A stretch of 6,507 nucleotides of DNA from Methanoregula sp. (lineage in GTDB: Archaea; Halobacteriota; Methanomicrobia; Methanomicrobiales; Methanospirillaceae). The position numbers and the translations under genes were made by a program. The DNA is taken from assembly GCF_002835825.1 (NCBI RefSeq), contig NZ_PIZH01000100.1, forward strand, positions 1-6,507. Direction: 5' to 3'. Numbering within the stretch: position 1 is the stretch's first letter; every line of letters starts with the position of its first letter. The notes beneath the pieces were generated by a model. The model did no database searches, was not told the DNA's origin, and was given only the letters and a program-made list of their open reading frames with translations. Shown here piece by piece: positions 1 through 5,389 of this stretch.

Positions 1-58
1 GATCAATCCCATGTCTTACTCATCTGTTGATGCACGATTAAATAGTTATCAGGTCGGC

Positions 59-84
59 CCGGTGAAAGGACTTTTTATCACCGG
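59..84. other. 7-bp perfect inverted repeat (hairpin) in the 5' non-coding stretch
   Basis: CCGGTGA (59–65) and TCACCGG (78–84) are perfect reverse complements around a 12-nt loop that ends in a run of five T. As RNA this would form a stable short hairpin. It lies in the 228 nt before the first gene, where I see no convincing coding region. It could be the 3' end or terminator of a transcript entering from the left, or chance. The T run sits inside the loop rather than after the stem, so it is not a classic terminator. Confidence 0.3.
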
Positions 85-190
85 CGTAAACGGGCTCGCG
101 CGGGTGGGCGATTTCATGATTGCGCAGAAAATTTTTGTTTCTTTTTTAATTGGCGGAATTTGCGAAAGGGGTTTTAAAATCGCGCAAAAT

Positions 191-206
191 CAAAAATTAT
201 ATATAG
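191..206 (+). promoter_or_regulatory. Archaeal BRE/TATA-box promoter of the DUF2551 gene
   Basis: An A-rich BRE-like stretch (CAAAAA, 191–196) runs into TTATATATA (198–206), a strong match to the methanogen TATA box. Its centre, near 202, is about 26–27 bp before the ATG at 229. That is the normal TATA-to-transcription-start distance, so the transcript should begin at or within a few bases of the start codon. No Shine–Dalgarno sequence lies before that ATG, which agrees with a leaderless mRNA. The surrounding stretch (about 125–215) is clearly more AT-rich than the genes. Confidence 0.6.
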
Positions 207-228
207 AGCAACCATTGACACTAGTTGT

Positions 229-540
229 ATGAGATCTCCTTCCGAGATCAAGAGAGTCATTGAGGGCCGGCTCCGGTCATACCTGTCCCGCGACAGGACC
301 GGGATCCGGCGCGAAGTCCTCCGGCTCTTTGTAAAGACCAAAGCGATCACCATCGCTGAACTGGTGGCCATTCTCCAGAAACAATTCACCGTCACCTTTC
401 ATGCGATTGCATCAATGGTTGGGATCATCGCTTCCCGCATCGGCATCCTGCGTGCAACGCGGAATCCCGATGGAGTGAACAGCTACGAGCTCAAGGAAAA
501 GTACGTTGACATTGTAACAAGAATTGTCAGCTCAGCCTGA
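229..540 (+). CDS. DUF2551 family protein (small, probable winged-helix)
   Basis: This 103-residue protein resembles the DUF2551 family found in methanogenic archaea; I recognise it by overall sequence and not by any known activity. It starts with a basic amphipathic stretch (residues 6–35, rich in Arg/Lys: SRDRTGIRREV). A helix-turn-helix-like segment follows (about 39–73: AITIAELVAIL, then FTVTFHAIASMVGIIASRIGIL). Residues 75–88 could form a wing. This composition suggests a DNA-binding or regulatory protein, but that is inference. The ATG at 229 is chosen because a good TATA box lies about 26 bp upstream and no ribosome-binding site is visible, as in leaderless transcripts. The gene stands alone: 52 nt separate it from the next gene, and that gap has its own promoter-like sequence. 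Confidence 0.8.
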   Translation: MRSPSEIKRVIEGRLRSYLSRDRTGIRREVLRLFVKTKAITIAELVAILQKQFTVTFHAIASMVGIIASRIGILRATRNPDGVNSYELKEKYVDIVTRIVSSA

Positions 541-564
541 AATCAGGCACTTCTCCGATCCATA

Positions 565-574
565 ACCGTTTTTA
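565..574 (+). promoter_or_regulatory. Possible TATA box or U-rich terminator between the DUF2551 gene and the RNA-ligase operon
   Basis: The 52-nt gap contains ACCGTTTTTA, whose T run (569–573) is centred about 22–24 bp before the ATG at 593. It could serve as a weak TATA box giving a nearly leaderless operon mRNA. It could equally act as a U-rich archaeal terminator for the DUF2551 gene. No Shine–Dalgarno sequence precedes the ATG. The sequence alone cannot separate the two roles. Confidence 0.35.
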
Positions 575-592
575 CCCTCCCATTCCTATGCT

Positions 593-880
593 ATGAGCAT
601 AATGTATTCTCAGAGCCGGGCAGATTTGCACGACATCAGTATTGATCCGGAGGTCATCGAATTCATGGATAAGCGGGACTCAGATTTCCGGATCTGCACA
701 TCCTGCGGTGGCCCGGTACTGTTGCCGGTCCGCATCAAACCACCAAAAAAAACCGATCTTCTGGTGAAAGCCGGGAACCATACCATCTATGTCTCCATCC
801 ACCAGGCAAGATTCCTCAATGCTATCCAGATGGAGATGGTCCCGTTCTTTGATGAAGATTCTTACGGGTACGACCGCTGA
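593..880 (+). CDS. Small conserved-type protein with one CxxC pair, first gene of the archease–RtcB operon
   Basis: I do not recognise a named family for this 95-residue protein. Residues 34–45 read ICTSCGGPVLLP, a single zinc-knuckle-like CxxC (Cys35, Cys38) of the sort found in half of a zinc ribbon. No second Cys pair is present, so metal binding would need His63 or His70, a partner, or a dimer. The segment after it (KPPKKTDLLVKAG, 49–61) is basic and the C terminus is acidic (FFDEDSYGYDR). The protein is soluble, with no signal or membrane segment. The ATG at 593 has no ribosome-binding site; the in-frame ATG at 602 would remove only three residues. Its stop shares one base with the archease start, which implies translational coupling and a possible role alongside the RNA-ligase genes. 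Function unknown. Confidence 0.75.
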   Translation: MSIMYSQSRADLHDISIDPEVIEFMDKRDSDFRICTSCGGPVLLPVRIKPPKKTDLLVKAGNHTIYVSIHQARFLNAIQMEMVPFFDEDSYGYDR

Positions 881-1287
881 TGAGTTTTACGGAACTGTCC
901 CATACAGCTGACGTGAAAATCCAGGCGCGTGCACCCACCCTTGAAGCCCTTTTCTCCGATGCATTCCAGGCATTGATGCAGGTGATGTACGGCAACGACC
1001 GGAAAGAGGGGACACGGCGCGAATTCACCCTGCATGCCGACAACCATGAATCCCTCCTCGTGGATTTCCTGTCGGAGGTCCTGTTCATATCCGAGGTTGA
1101 CGGGCTGGTCTTTTCTCATGCCGACATCACCATCAGCAGGGATGAGCTGCATGCCATTCTTTATGGCGAAGCATTCGATCCTTTACGACATGCAGGGGGT
1201 ACTGAAGTCAAGGGCATATCCTATTCCGGACTCATAATTTCGCACGATACGAACGGATATATGCTGGACATCCTACTTGATGTATAA
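880..1287 (+). CDS. Archease, activator of the RtcB RNA ligase
   Basis: Archease is a small metal-binding protein that helps RtcB become guanylylated and perform repeated ligations, and broadens its NTP use. At 135 residues this one has the usual archaeal length. The N-terminal ELSHTADVKIQA motif (residues 5–16, with His8 and Asp11) is the family hallmark. Other conserved parts are the LLVDFLSEVLFISEVDG block (59–75), the EVKGISYSGL strand (109–118, with Lys111), and the C-terminal MLDILLDV, whose Asp130/Asp134 with Asp11 fit the acidic metal-binding cluster. The ATG at 880 overlaps the preceding TGA by one base, and no strong ribosome-binding site is seen, so translation is probably coupled. 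The rtcB gene begins 21 nt after the stop, the classic archease–rtcB pairing. Confidence 0.95.
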   Translation: MSFTELSHTADVKIQARAPTLEALFSDAFQALMQVMYGNDRKEGTRREFTLHADNHESLLVDFLSEVLFISEVDGLVFSHADITISRDELHAILYGEAFDPLRHAGGTEVKGISYSGLIISHDTNGYMLDILLDV

Positions 1288-1295
1288 CGGGACCT

Positions 1296-1299
1296 GGAG
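1296..1299 (+). promoter_or_regulatory. Ribosome-binding site of rtcB
   Basis: GGAG lies 9 nt before the ATG at 1309, in the 21-nt gap after archease. It decides the rtcB start, because the nearer upstream ATG at 1304 runs into TGA after two codons. Confidence 0.6.
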
Positions 1300-1308
1300 A
1301 GCGATGAG

Positions 1309-2745
1309 ATGATTGACGGGGTTGTGCGGATCGCGGAAAATGAATGGGAAGTCCCTTGCGGATACCTGCCCGGCATGCGGGTACCCGGGAGGTTCTTCCT
1401 CTCTGAATCGCTCGGGCGCATCCTTGAGCCGGGTGCCCTTCAGCAGCTTGCCAATGTTGCGACCCTGCCCGGAATCGTAAAACATGCACTTGCAATGCCC
1501 GATATTCACTGGGGCTACGGGTTTCCCATTGGCGGTGTTGCCGCATTCTCCCTGGAAGACGGGGTTATCTCCCCCGGGGGGGTAGGTTTCGATATCAATT
1601 GTGGTGTACGGCTCCTTACCACCCCGGTGTCACTCCAGGATATCAGCAGCCGCAAGAAGGACCTGATCGATCAACTCTTCCATGTCGTCCCCACGGGAGT
1701 AGGGGCAAAGAGTTCCCAAAAACTCCCCACCCATGCTCTTGACGAGATGATGATAAAAGGCGCACGCTGGGCGGTAGAGAATGGTTATGGTAACGAACGG
1801 GATCTTGTCCGGTGCGAAGAAGCCGGGGGCATGAAAGGTGCCTCAATAAAAACCGTATCTGCAAAGGCACGCCAGCGGGGAATTCCGCAGGGAGGAACCC
1901 TGGGATCCGGCAACCATTTCCTGGAACTCCAGGTTGTCCGCGAGATCTTCGATCCGGTTGCTGCCGGGGCTTTTGGCCTCCAGGAAGGACAGGTCTGTTG
2001 TATGATCCATTGTGGTTCGCGCGGGCTGGGACACCAGGTCTGTACCGATCACCTCAAACTCCTTGAGGCTGCGACAAAGAAGTACCAGATAAAACTCCCT
2101 GACCGCCAGCTCGCCTGCGCTCCCATCAGTTCACCTGAAGGGAGGGACTATTTCAGCGCCATGGCGTCTTCAGCGAATTATGCGTGGGCCAACCGCCAGT
2201 TGATCACGCATGCAGTAAGGGAAGTAATGGAAAAGATGTTCAGCATCGGGTACGATGAGATGCCCCTTGTCTACGATGTAGCCCATAACGTTGCGAAGAT
2301 TGAAGAACATCATGTTGATGGCAAACGGATGCAGGTCTGTGTCCACCGGAAGGGAGCTACACGGGCTTTCGGCCCCGGGTCGGTAGATCTTCCTTTGGAA
2401 CTCTCCACGATCGGCCAGCCGGTCATTATTCCCGGCAGCATGGGTACTTCGTCCTATGTGCTCTGCGGGACTACAACCGCAATGGAGAAGACCTTTGGTA
2501 GTACCTGCCACGGAGCAGGACGGGTCATGAGCCGCTCCCAGGCAAAGAAACGGCTGAGCGGTAAAGAGGTGGCAGCAAACCTTGCAAAGGAAGGTATTCT
2601 GGTGAGAGCACCTCACGAAAACGCCATCGCTGATGAAGCACCTGACGTATACAAGCCCAGTGACGAAGTGGTCAGGGTTGTGCACGATGCAGGTATTTCC
2701 CGTCTTGTCGCCCGTCTCGTCCCGATTGGAGTGATTAAGGGATGA
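1309..2745 (+). CDS. rtcB: RtcB, 3'-phosphate/5'-hydroxyl RNA (tRNA-splicing) ligase
   Basis: RtcB joins RNA 2',3'-cyclic-phosphate or 3'-phosphate ends to 5'-OH ends, using GTP and Mn2+. In archaea it seals tRNA exons after intron removal. All catalytic residues are visible: Asp95 and Cys98 (GFDINCGVRL), His203 (GSGNHFLE), His234 (MIHCGSRGLGH), His326 (VYDVAHN), and His401 in STCHGAGR, the residue that accepts GMP. These positions equal, or differ by three from, those of the Pyrococcus horikoshii enzyme. The GMP-contacting C-terminal lysine is Lys477. The length, 478 residues, is typical, and there is no intein, although some archaeal rtcB genes carry one. A GGAG sits 9 nt upstream of the start. 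The gene follows archease by 21 nt and overlaps the next gene by 4 nt (ATGA), so all are likely co-transcribed. Confidence 0.97.
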   Translation: MIDGVVRIAENEWEVPCGYLPGMRVPGRFFLSESLGRILEPGALQQLANVATLPGIVKHALAMPDIHWGYGFPIGGVAAFSLEDGVISPGGVGFDINCGVRLLTTPVSLQDISSRKKDLIDQLFHVVPTGVGAKSSQKLPTHALDEMMIKGARWAVENGYGNERDLVRCEEAGGMKGASIKTVSAKARQRGIPQGGTLGSGNHFLELQVVREIFDPVAAGAFGLQEGQVCCMIHCGSRGLGHQVCTDHLKLLEAATKKYQIKLPDRQLACAPISSPEGRDYFSAMASSANYAWANRQLITHAVREVMEKMFSIGYDEMPLVYDVAHNVAKIEEHHVDGKRMQVCVHRKGATRAFGPGSVDLPLELSTIGQPVIIPGSMGTSSYVLCGTTTAMEKTFGSTCHGAGRVMSRSQAKKRLSGKEVAANLAKEGILVRAPHENAIADEAPDVYKPSDEVVRVVHDAGISRLVARLVPIGVIKG

Positions 2746-3317
2746 CCTGTCGTGCCGGCTTTCTCTGGGACTCCCCCCAGCATTTCAGCCGGCTTGTCGA
2801 GGACTGTGGCGTTGCCTGCGAGATTGTAACCCCCCATATGCTTGCTGCCCCATTTTTTCGGGGCTCATTCAACTGCCTGATCGTCCCGACCGGCTTTGGT
2901 AATGCAAAATATTCAAACCTCCTGCCGGCATTGCGTGCATCATCTTCCCGTATCTGCAGGTTTGTTGAAAATGGCGGGAACCTTCTTGTCTTTGGAGCTG
3001 CCGACAATAAGCCGGATGCCTATGACTGGCTCCCGTTCCGGCTGAAATATTCCCATGAATTCCACCCGCGGACGATCTCGTGTTCCGGAAATTCCCTGGC
3101 ATCTACCCTTGTCGAAGAGTATGATCCAGAGAATATCGAATGCGATGGATCGTTTCCGGAACATGAGGGGACCTGCGTTGGATCCGCAGGGACATTGGAT
3201 GTCATTATCGAGCATAAGTATGGAAAAGGGAGAATTGTCGTGACCAGTGTTCACGAGTTCCCGTCACGCGAATTTTTAAAAAAGTTCTGTTGTGTAGGTA
3301 TCACAAGTCCGCTCTAG
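2742..3317 (+). CDS. Uncharacterised protein with a class I glutamine-amidotransferase-like fold, coupled to rtcB
   Basis: I cannot name this 191-residue protein. Its pattern resembles the GATase1/ThuA/DJ-1-like flavodoxin-type fold: an N-terminal β-α unit (residues 4–30), a CLIVPTGFGNAKY strand-loop (45–57), an ICRFVENGGNLLVFGA helix-strand (71–86), and a late EHKYGKGRIVVTSVHEFP (157–174) that resembles the final strand and HPE-type loop of such proteins. The nucleophile-elbow position reads FGAAD, without the G-x-C-x-G cysteine, so amidotransferase or peptidase activity is unlikely; a binding or scaffold role is possible. An alternative is the biotin-ligase N-terminal-like (BPL_N) branch of the same fold, but that is only an impression. 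The ATG at 2742 overlaps the rtcB stop by 4 nt, and GGAG (2728–2731) lies 10 nt upstream, so the gene is clearly part of the rtcB operon. Confidence 0.75.
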   Translation: MTCRAGFLWDSPQHFSRLVEDCGVACEIVTPHMLAAPFFRGSFNCLIVPTGFGNAKYSNLLPALRASSSRICRFVENGGNLLVFGAADNKPDAYDWLPFRLKYSHEFHPRTISCSGNSLASTLVEEYDPENIECDGSFPEHEGTCVGSAGTLDVIIEHKYGKGRIVVTSVHEFPSREFLKKFCCVGITSPL

Positions 3318-3412
3318 CGCAGATACCGTGACAGACCCCAGAGTCCCCTTCCATACTATCGTTTCCCACTGTTCCACAATCTTCATCAACCTGAACGATT
3401 GACCAGAGTAGT

Positions 3413-3416
3413 GAGG
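3413..3416 (+). promoter_or_regulatory. Ribosome-binding site of the DUF2111 gene
   Basis: GAGG lies 8 nt before the ATG at 3425 and supports that start. The rest of the 107-nt gap (3318–3424) shows no convincing TATA box or U-rich terminator, so I cannot tell whether this gene has its own promoter or is read through from the rtcB operon. Confidence 0.5.
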
Positions 3417-3424
3417 CATTCATT

Positions 3425-3847
3425 ATGCACCGCTACGTGTTGTCCTGCAATGCGGCATCGGAAGATTTGGAACCCGTTGTCCTTGCCGTCCATGAACTTA
3501 TCCACCGGCTTCCCGTCACGGCAAAATCTTCAGATCGTGATGGCATCCGGGTCGAAGACGGCAGGGTCATCGACCGGACCTACAATGGCCCAATCCTTGT
3601 CGAAGCCATTGCCAGAAATGAGACGATCAGGACAACTCCTGCCAGCGGTGCATACAAAGGAGTCCCGGTTACGGTGACACCCATCCGGGACAGAGAGGGA
3701 AAAGCCATCGGGGCTATCGGTGTTGTGGACATTACCGGTATCTTCGATCTCGCCACGCTCATGGAGCACCAGTCCGCAATCCTCAAGCAGGTCTGCGGCA
3801 AAGACCCCTGCCCGCTTGACTCTGAGAAGATAAGTTCACGAAGGTGA
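3425..3847 (+). CDS. DUF2111 domain protein (PAS/Cache-like, methanogen family)
   Basis: This 140-residue protein matches the DUF2111 family as I know it from methanogens. Signature stretches are LAVHELIHRLPVTAKSSDRDG (split here as residues 20–30 and 31–40), GIRVEDGRVIDRTYNGPILVE (40–60), IRTTPASGAYKGVPVTVTPI (68–87), and GKAIGAIGVVDIT (92–104). The last two resemble the closing β-strands of PAS or Cache sensor domains, so binding a small ligand is plausible but unproven. After a helix (108–123) comes CGKDPCP (124–130), which with Cys8 gives three cysteines. There is no membrane segment or effector domain. The start is supported by GAGG 8 nt upstream. Its stop lies 4 nt before birA, and its last codons contain the birA ribosome-binding site, so the two genes are translated as a pair. 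Confidence 0.85.
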   Translation: MHRYVLSCNAASEDLEPVVLAVHELIHRLPVTAKSSDRDGIRVEDGRVIDRTYNGPILVEAIARNETIRTTPASGAYKGVPVTVTPIRDREGKAIGAIGVVDITGIFDLATLMEHQSAILKQVCGKDPCPLDSEKISSRR

Positions 3848-3848
3848 T
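3842..3848 (+). promoter_or_regulatory. Strong ribosome-binding site that fixes the TTG start of birA
   Basis: AGGTGAT is fully complementary to the 3' end of archaeal 16S rRNA (…ATCACCTCCT). Its 5' end is about 10 nt before TTG at 3852, the normal alignment. It overlaps the DUF2111 stop codon. The nearby ATG at 3847 is in another frame, and the first in-frame ATGs of birA fall after the helix-turn-helix, so TTG is the best start. Confidence 0.7.
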
Positions 3849-3851
3849 GAT

Positions 3852-4832
3852 TTGCCGGAATCCGCATTCAAAGTCCTTGAGATCCTTGAGCGGGCTGAAA
3901 AACCCCTCTCGGGCGAGACGATTAGCAACGAGCTTGGGATCACCCGTTCAGCAGTCTGGAAACACATCAACGAACTCCGCATGATGGGATATGACATTTC
4001 CTCGTCACAAAAAGAAGGTTACCGGTTAACCCAGCCCAGCGTAAAACTGCTCCCGTACGAGATCCACAAAAAACTCCGGACGCAGTTCATCGGCAAGAAG
4101 ATGCGATATTTTGAGAACACACCATCCACCATCTGGGTTGGAAAGCAACTCTGCTCGGAAGGCGACGTGGACAAGATGAATGGTCTTGTCATCATCGCAG
4201 AGGAACAGACCGGCGGTGTTGGCAGGATGGGCCGGGCATGGGTCTCGCCCAGCGGCGGCATCTGGATCACCATTGTCTTGAAACCCCGGATACCCATCGA
4301 TCATATTTTTATGATCACCATGGCCGGATCCATTGCCGTTGCCCGGGCAATACGAAAAGAGTTCAATCTCGGGGCACTCATCAAATGGCCCAACGATATC
4401 TTCATCGGGAACAAGAAAGTAGCCGGGCTGCTCCTGGAACTCTCGGCGGAATCAGATGTCGTGCACCACTGCCTCCTCTCCATCGGGATTGATGTGAACG
4501 TGCCGGTCACCAATTTCGCTCCTGACCTGCGCGATCAGATCACGTCCATCTGCGCTGAAGTCGGGCATACCGTCGACCGCGCCGCATTTCTCGCGCGCCT
4601 GTTAAAAGAGTTTGAGAACCATCTTCTCCTGATCGAAAGCGGGGAGTACGATGCGATCATAAGGGAATGGAAGAGCATCTCCTGCACTCTTGAGAACCGG
4701 GTCCAGATCCGTACCCTCAAGAACAGTTTCGAGGGGGAGGCAGTTGATATTGACGAGTTCGGCGCCCTGATCATCAAGAAGGCCAACGGCAAGCTCGAGC
4801 GAGTCATTGCGGGAGACTGTTATCACCAATAA
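3852..4832 (+). CDS. birA: BirA, bifunctional biotin–[carboxylase carrier] protein ligase and biotin-operon repressor
   Basis: BirA makes biotinyl-AMP and transfers biotin to a carrier lysine (in methanogens, pyruvate carboxylase subunit B); with biotinyl-AMP bound it also dimerises and represses DNA. This 326-residue protein has the full bifunctional layout: a winged helix-turn-helix (about 5–60, with LSGETISNELGITRSAVWKH), a catalytic domain (about 70–265), and a C-terminal SH3-like domain (about 278–323). Catalytic landmarks are the biotin-binding loop TGGVGRMGRAWVSP (120–133), KWPNDIF (178–184, catalytic Lys178), KKVAGLLLEL (188–197), and SIGIDVN (210–216). The loop differs from the E. 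coli GRGRRG pattern, with Val for the first Arg. It starts at TTG 3852 behind a strong ribosome-binding site. The bioY operator lies just downstream, so it is probably the local repressor. Confidence 0.95.
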   Translation: MPESAFKVLEILERAEKPLSGETISNELGITRSAVWKHINELRMMGYDISSSQKEGYRLTQPSVKLLPYEIHKKLRTQFIGKKMRYFENTPSTIWVGKQLCSEGDVDKMNGLVIIAEEQTGGVGRMGRAWVSPSGGIWITIVLKPRIPIDHIFMITMAGSIAVARAIRKEFNLGALIKWPNDIFIGNKKVAGLLLELSAESDVVHHCLLSIGIDVNVPVTNFAPDLRDQITSICAEVGHTVDRAAFLARLLKEFENHLLLIESGEYDAIIREWKSISCTLENRVQIRTLKNSFEGEAVDIDEFGALIIKKANGKLERVIAGDCYHQ

Positions 4833-4838
4833 CCCGGC

Positions 4839-4849
4839 ATATTTTTATC
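4839..4849 (+). promoter_or_regulatory. TATA box of the bioY–ECF transporter operon
   Basis: ATATTTTTATC lies in the 47-nt gap between birA and bioY. With its centre near 4844, transcription should start around 4870, only about 10 nt before the ATG at 4880. This gives bioY its own promoter instead of read-through from birA. The left arm of the putative BirA operator overlaps the downstream edge of this box. The T-rich runs here and at 4861–4865 could also end the birA transcript. Confidence 0.55.
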
Positions 4850-4881
4850 GTCAACCATCATTTTTCTAAGCGGTTGACGAT
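4847..4881. promoter_or_regulatory. Putative BirA operator (BirA box): 10+10 bp perfect inverted repeat, 15-nt spacer
   Basis: ATCGTCAACC (4847–4856) and GGTTGACGAT (4872–4881) are perfect reverse complements separated by 15 nt. The known BirA operator of bacteria and archaea is TTGTAAACC, a spacer of about 14–16 nt, then GGTTTACAA. Here the 9-nt half-site TCGTCAACC agrees at seven of nine positions, with matching changes in both arms, the same inner CC…GG ends and the same spacing. The repeat begins at the end of the TATA box, covers the expected transcription start and ends on the second base of the bioY ATG. A repressor bound here would block TBP/TFB or polymerase. The birA gene, encoding a ligase with a helix-turn-helix, is immediately upstream. 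As RNA the arms could also form a hairpin hiding the start codon, but the promoter position makes a DNA operator more likely. Confidence 0.75.
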
Positions 4882-5389
4882 GTTTGGCGATCTCGAACGT
4901 TCACGGGCATTAGCATATTCGGCAGTTTTTATCGGGCTCATCGCGCTGGGGAGCTGGATATCGATCCCCTTCATCCCGGTCCCGTTCACCCTCCAGACAC
5001 TCTTTGTCCTGCTTGCCGGAGCAGTGATGAAACGGAGGGCTGTCCTTCCGGTAGCAGCATATGTTATTCTTGGCACACTCGGTCTTCCAATATTTCATAA
5101 CGGGATGTCCGGCCCCGGCGTGCTCCTCGGACCAACCGGGGGCTATCTCGCGGGGTTCCTCGTTTCTGCACTCATTGTCGGGCTTGCGTACGAACATTCG
5201 TCGCGCCCTTTCCGTATTGCGGGCCTTGCAATTGGGACAGCTGTCACGCTCCTCTTTGGCATGGCATGGCTGATGATCTCTGCCGGAATGGGTTTTTTCC
5301 CCGCGTTCGTTGCCGGGGTCCTCCCGTTCATTCCGGGGGGCATCCTGAAAGCGGTTGTTGTCTACATCATCGCTGAGCGGTTACAATGA
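4880..5389 (+). CDS. bioY: BioY, biotin-binding S component of an ECF transporter
   Basis: BioY captures biotin in the cell membrane and passes it inward with an ECF energising module (two ATPases plus EcfT). This 169-residue protein has the family size and about six hydrophobic segments (roughly 11–30, 37–50, 55–70, 88–104, 113–134, 139–165). Diagnostic stretches are SIPFIPVPFTLQTLFVLLAG (28–47), YVILGTLGLPIF (61–72), GPTGGYLAGF (84–93) and the C-terminal PFIPGGILKAVV (149–160). In other BioY proteins I expect PGD before the LLK; here Asp is replaced by Gly154 while Lys157 is kept. ATG 4880 is preferred over TTG 4874 (two residues more) because neither has a ribosome-binding site and ATG is the stronger codon in a short-leader mRNA. 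The gene overlaps the next by 4 nt and is probably repressed by BirA. Confidence 0.93.
   Translation: MFGDLERSRALAYSAVFIGLIALGSWISIPFIPVPFTLQTLFVLLAGAVMKRRAVLPVAAYVILGTLGLPIFHNGMSGPGVLLGPTGGYLAGFLVSALIVGLAYEHSSRPFRIAGLAIGTAVTLLFGMAWLMISAGMGFFPAFVAGVLPFIPGGILKAVVVYIIAERLQ

Noticed and set aside
11..232. Open frame before the DUF2551 gene, including a shorter 38-residue version from ATG 116 ending in an ATGA overlap with it
   Set aside because: It crosses the AT-rich promoter and TATA box, resembles no family I know, and has AT-rich codon use unlike the neighbours. The ATGA overlap is probably chance.
1571..1582. CCCCCGGGGGGG run in rtcB as a possible frameshift or slippage site
   Set aside because: The frame is intact on both sides and encodes the conserved SPGGVGFD motif, so no slippage needs to be proposed.
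2170..2685. Long antisense open frame (171 codons) inside rtcB
   Set aside because: It lies opposite conserved RtcB catalytic motifs and has no recognisable family; it is explained by GC-rich codon structure.
3382..3391. Second BirA half-site (TTCATCAACC) upstream of the DUF2111–birA pair, which would suggest autoregulation
   Set aside because: It matches the bioY operator arm at about eight of ten positions, but 15 nt further on there is no matching right arm. A single half-site is weak evidence.
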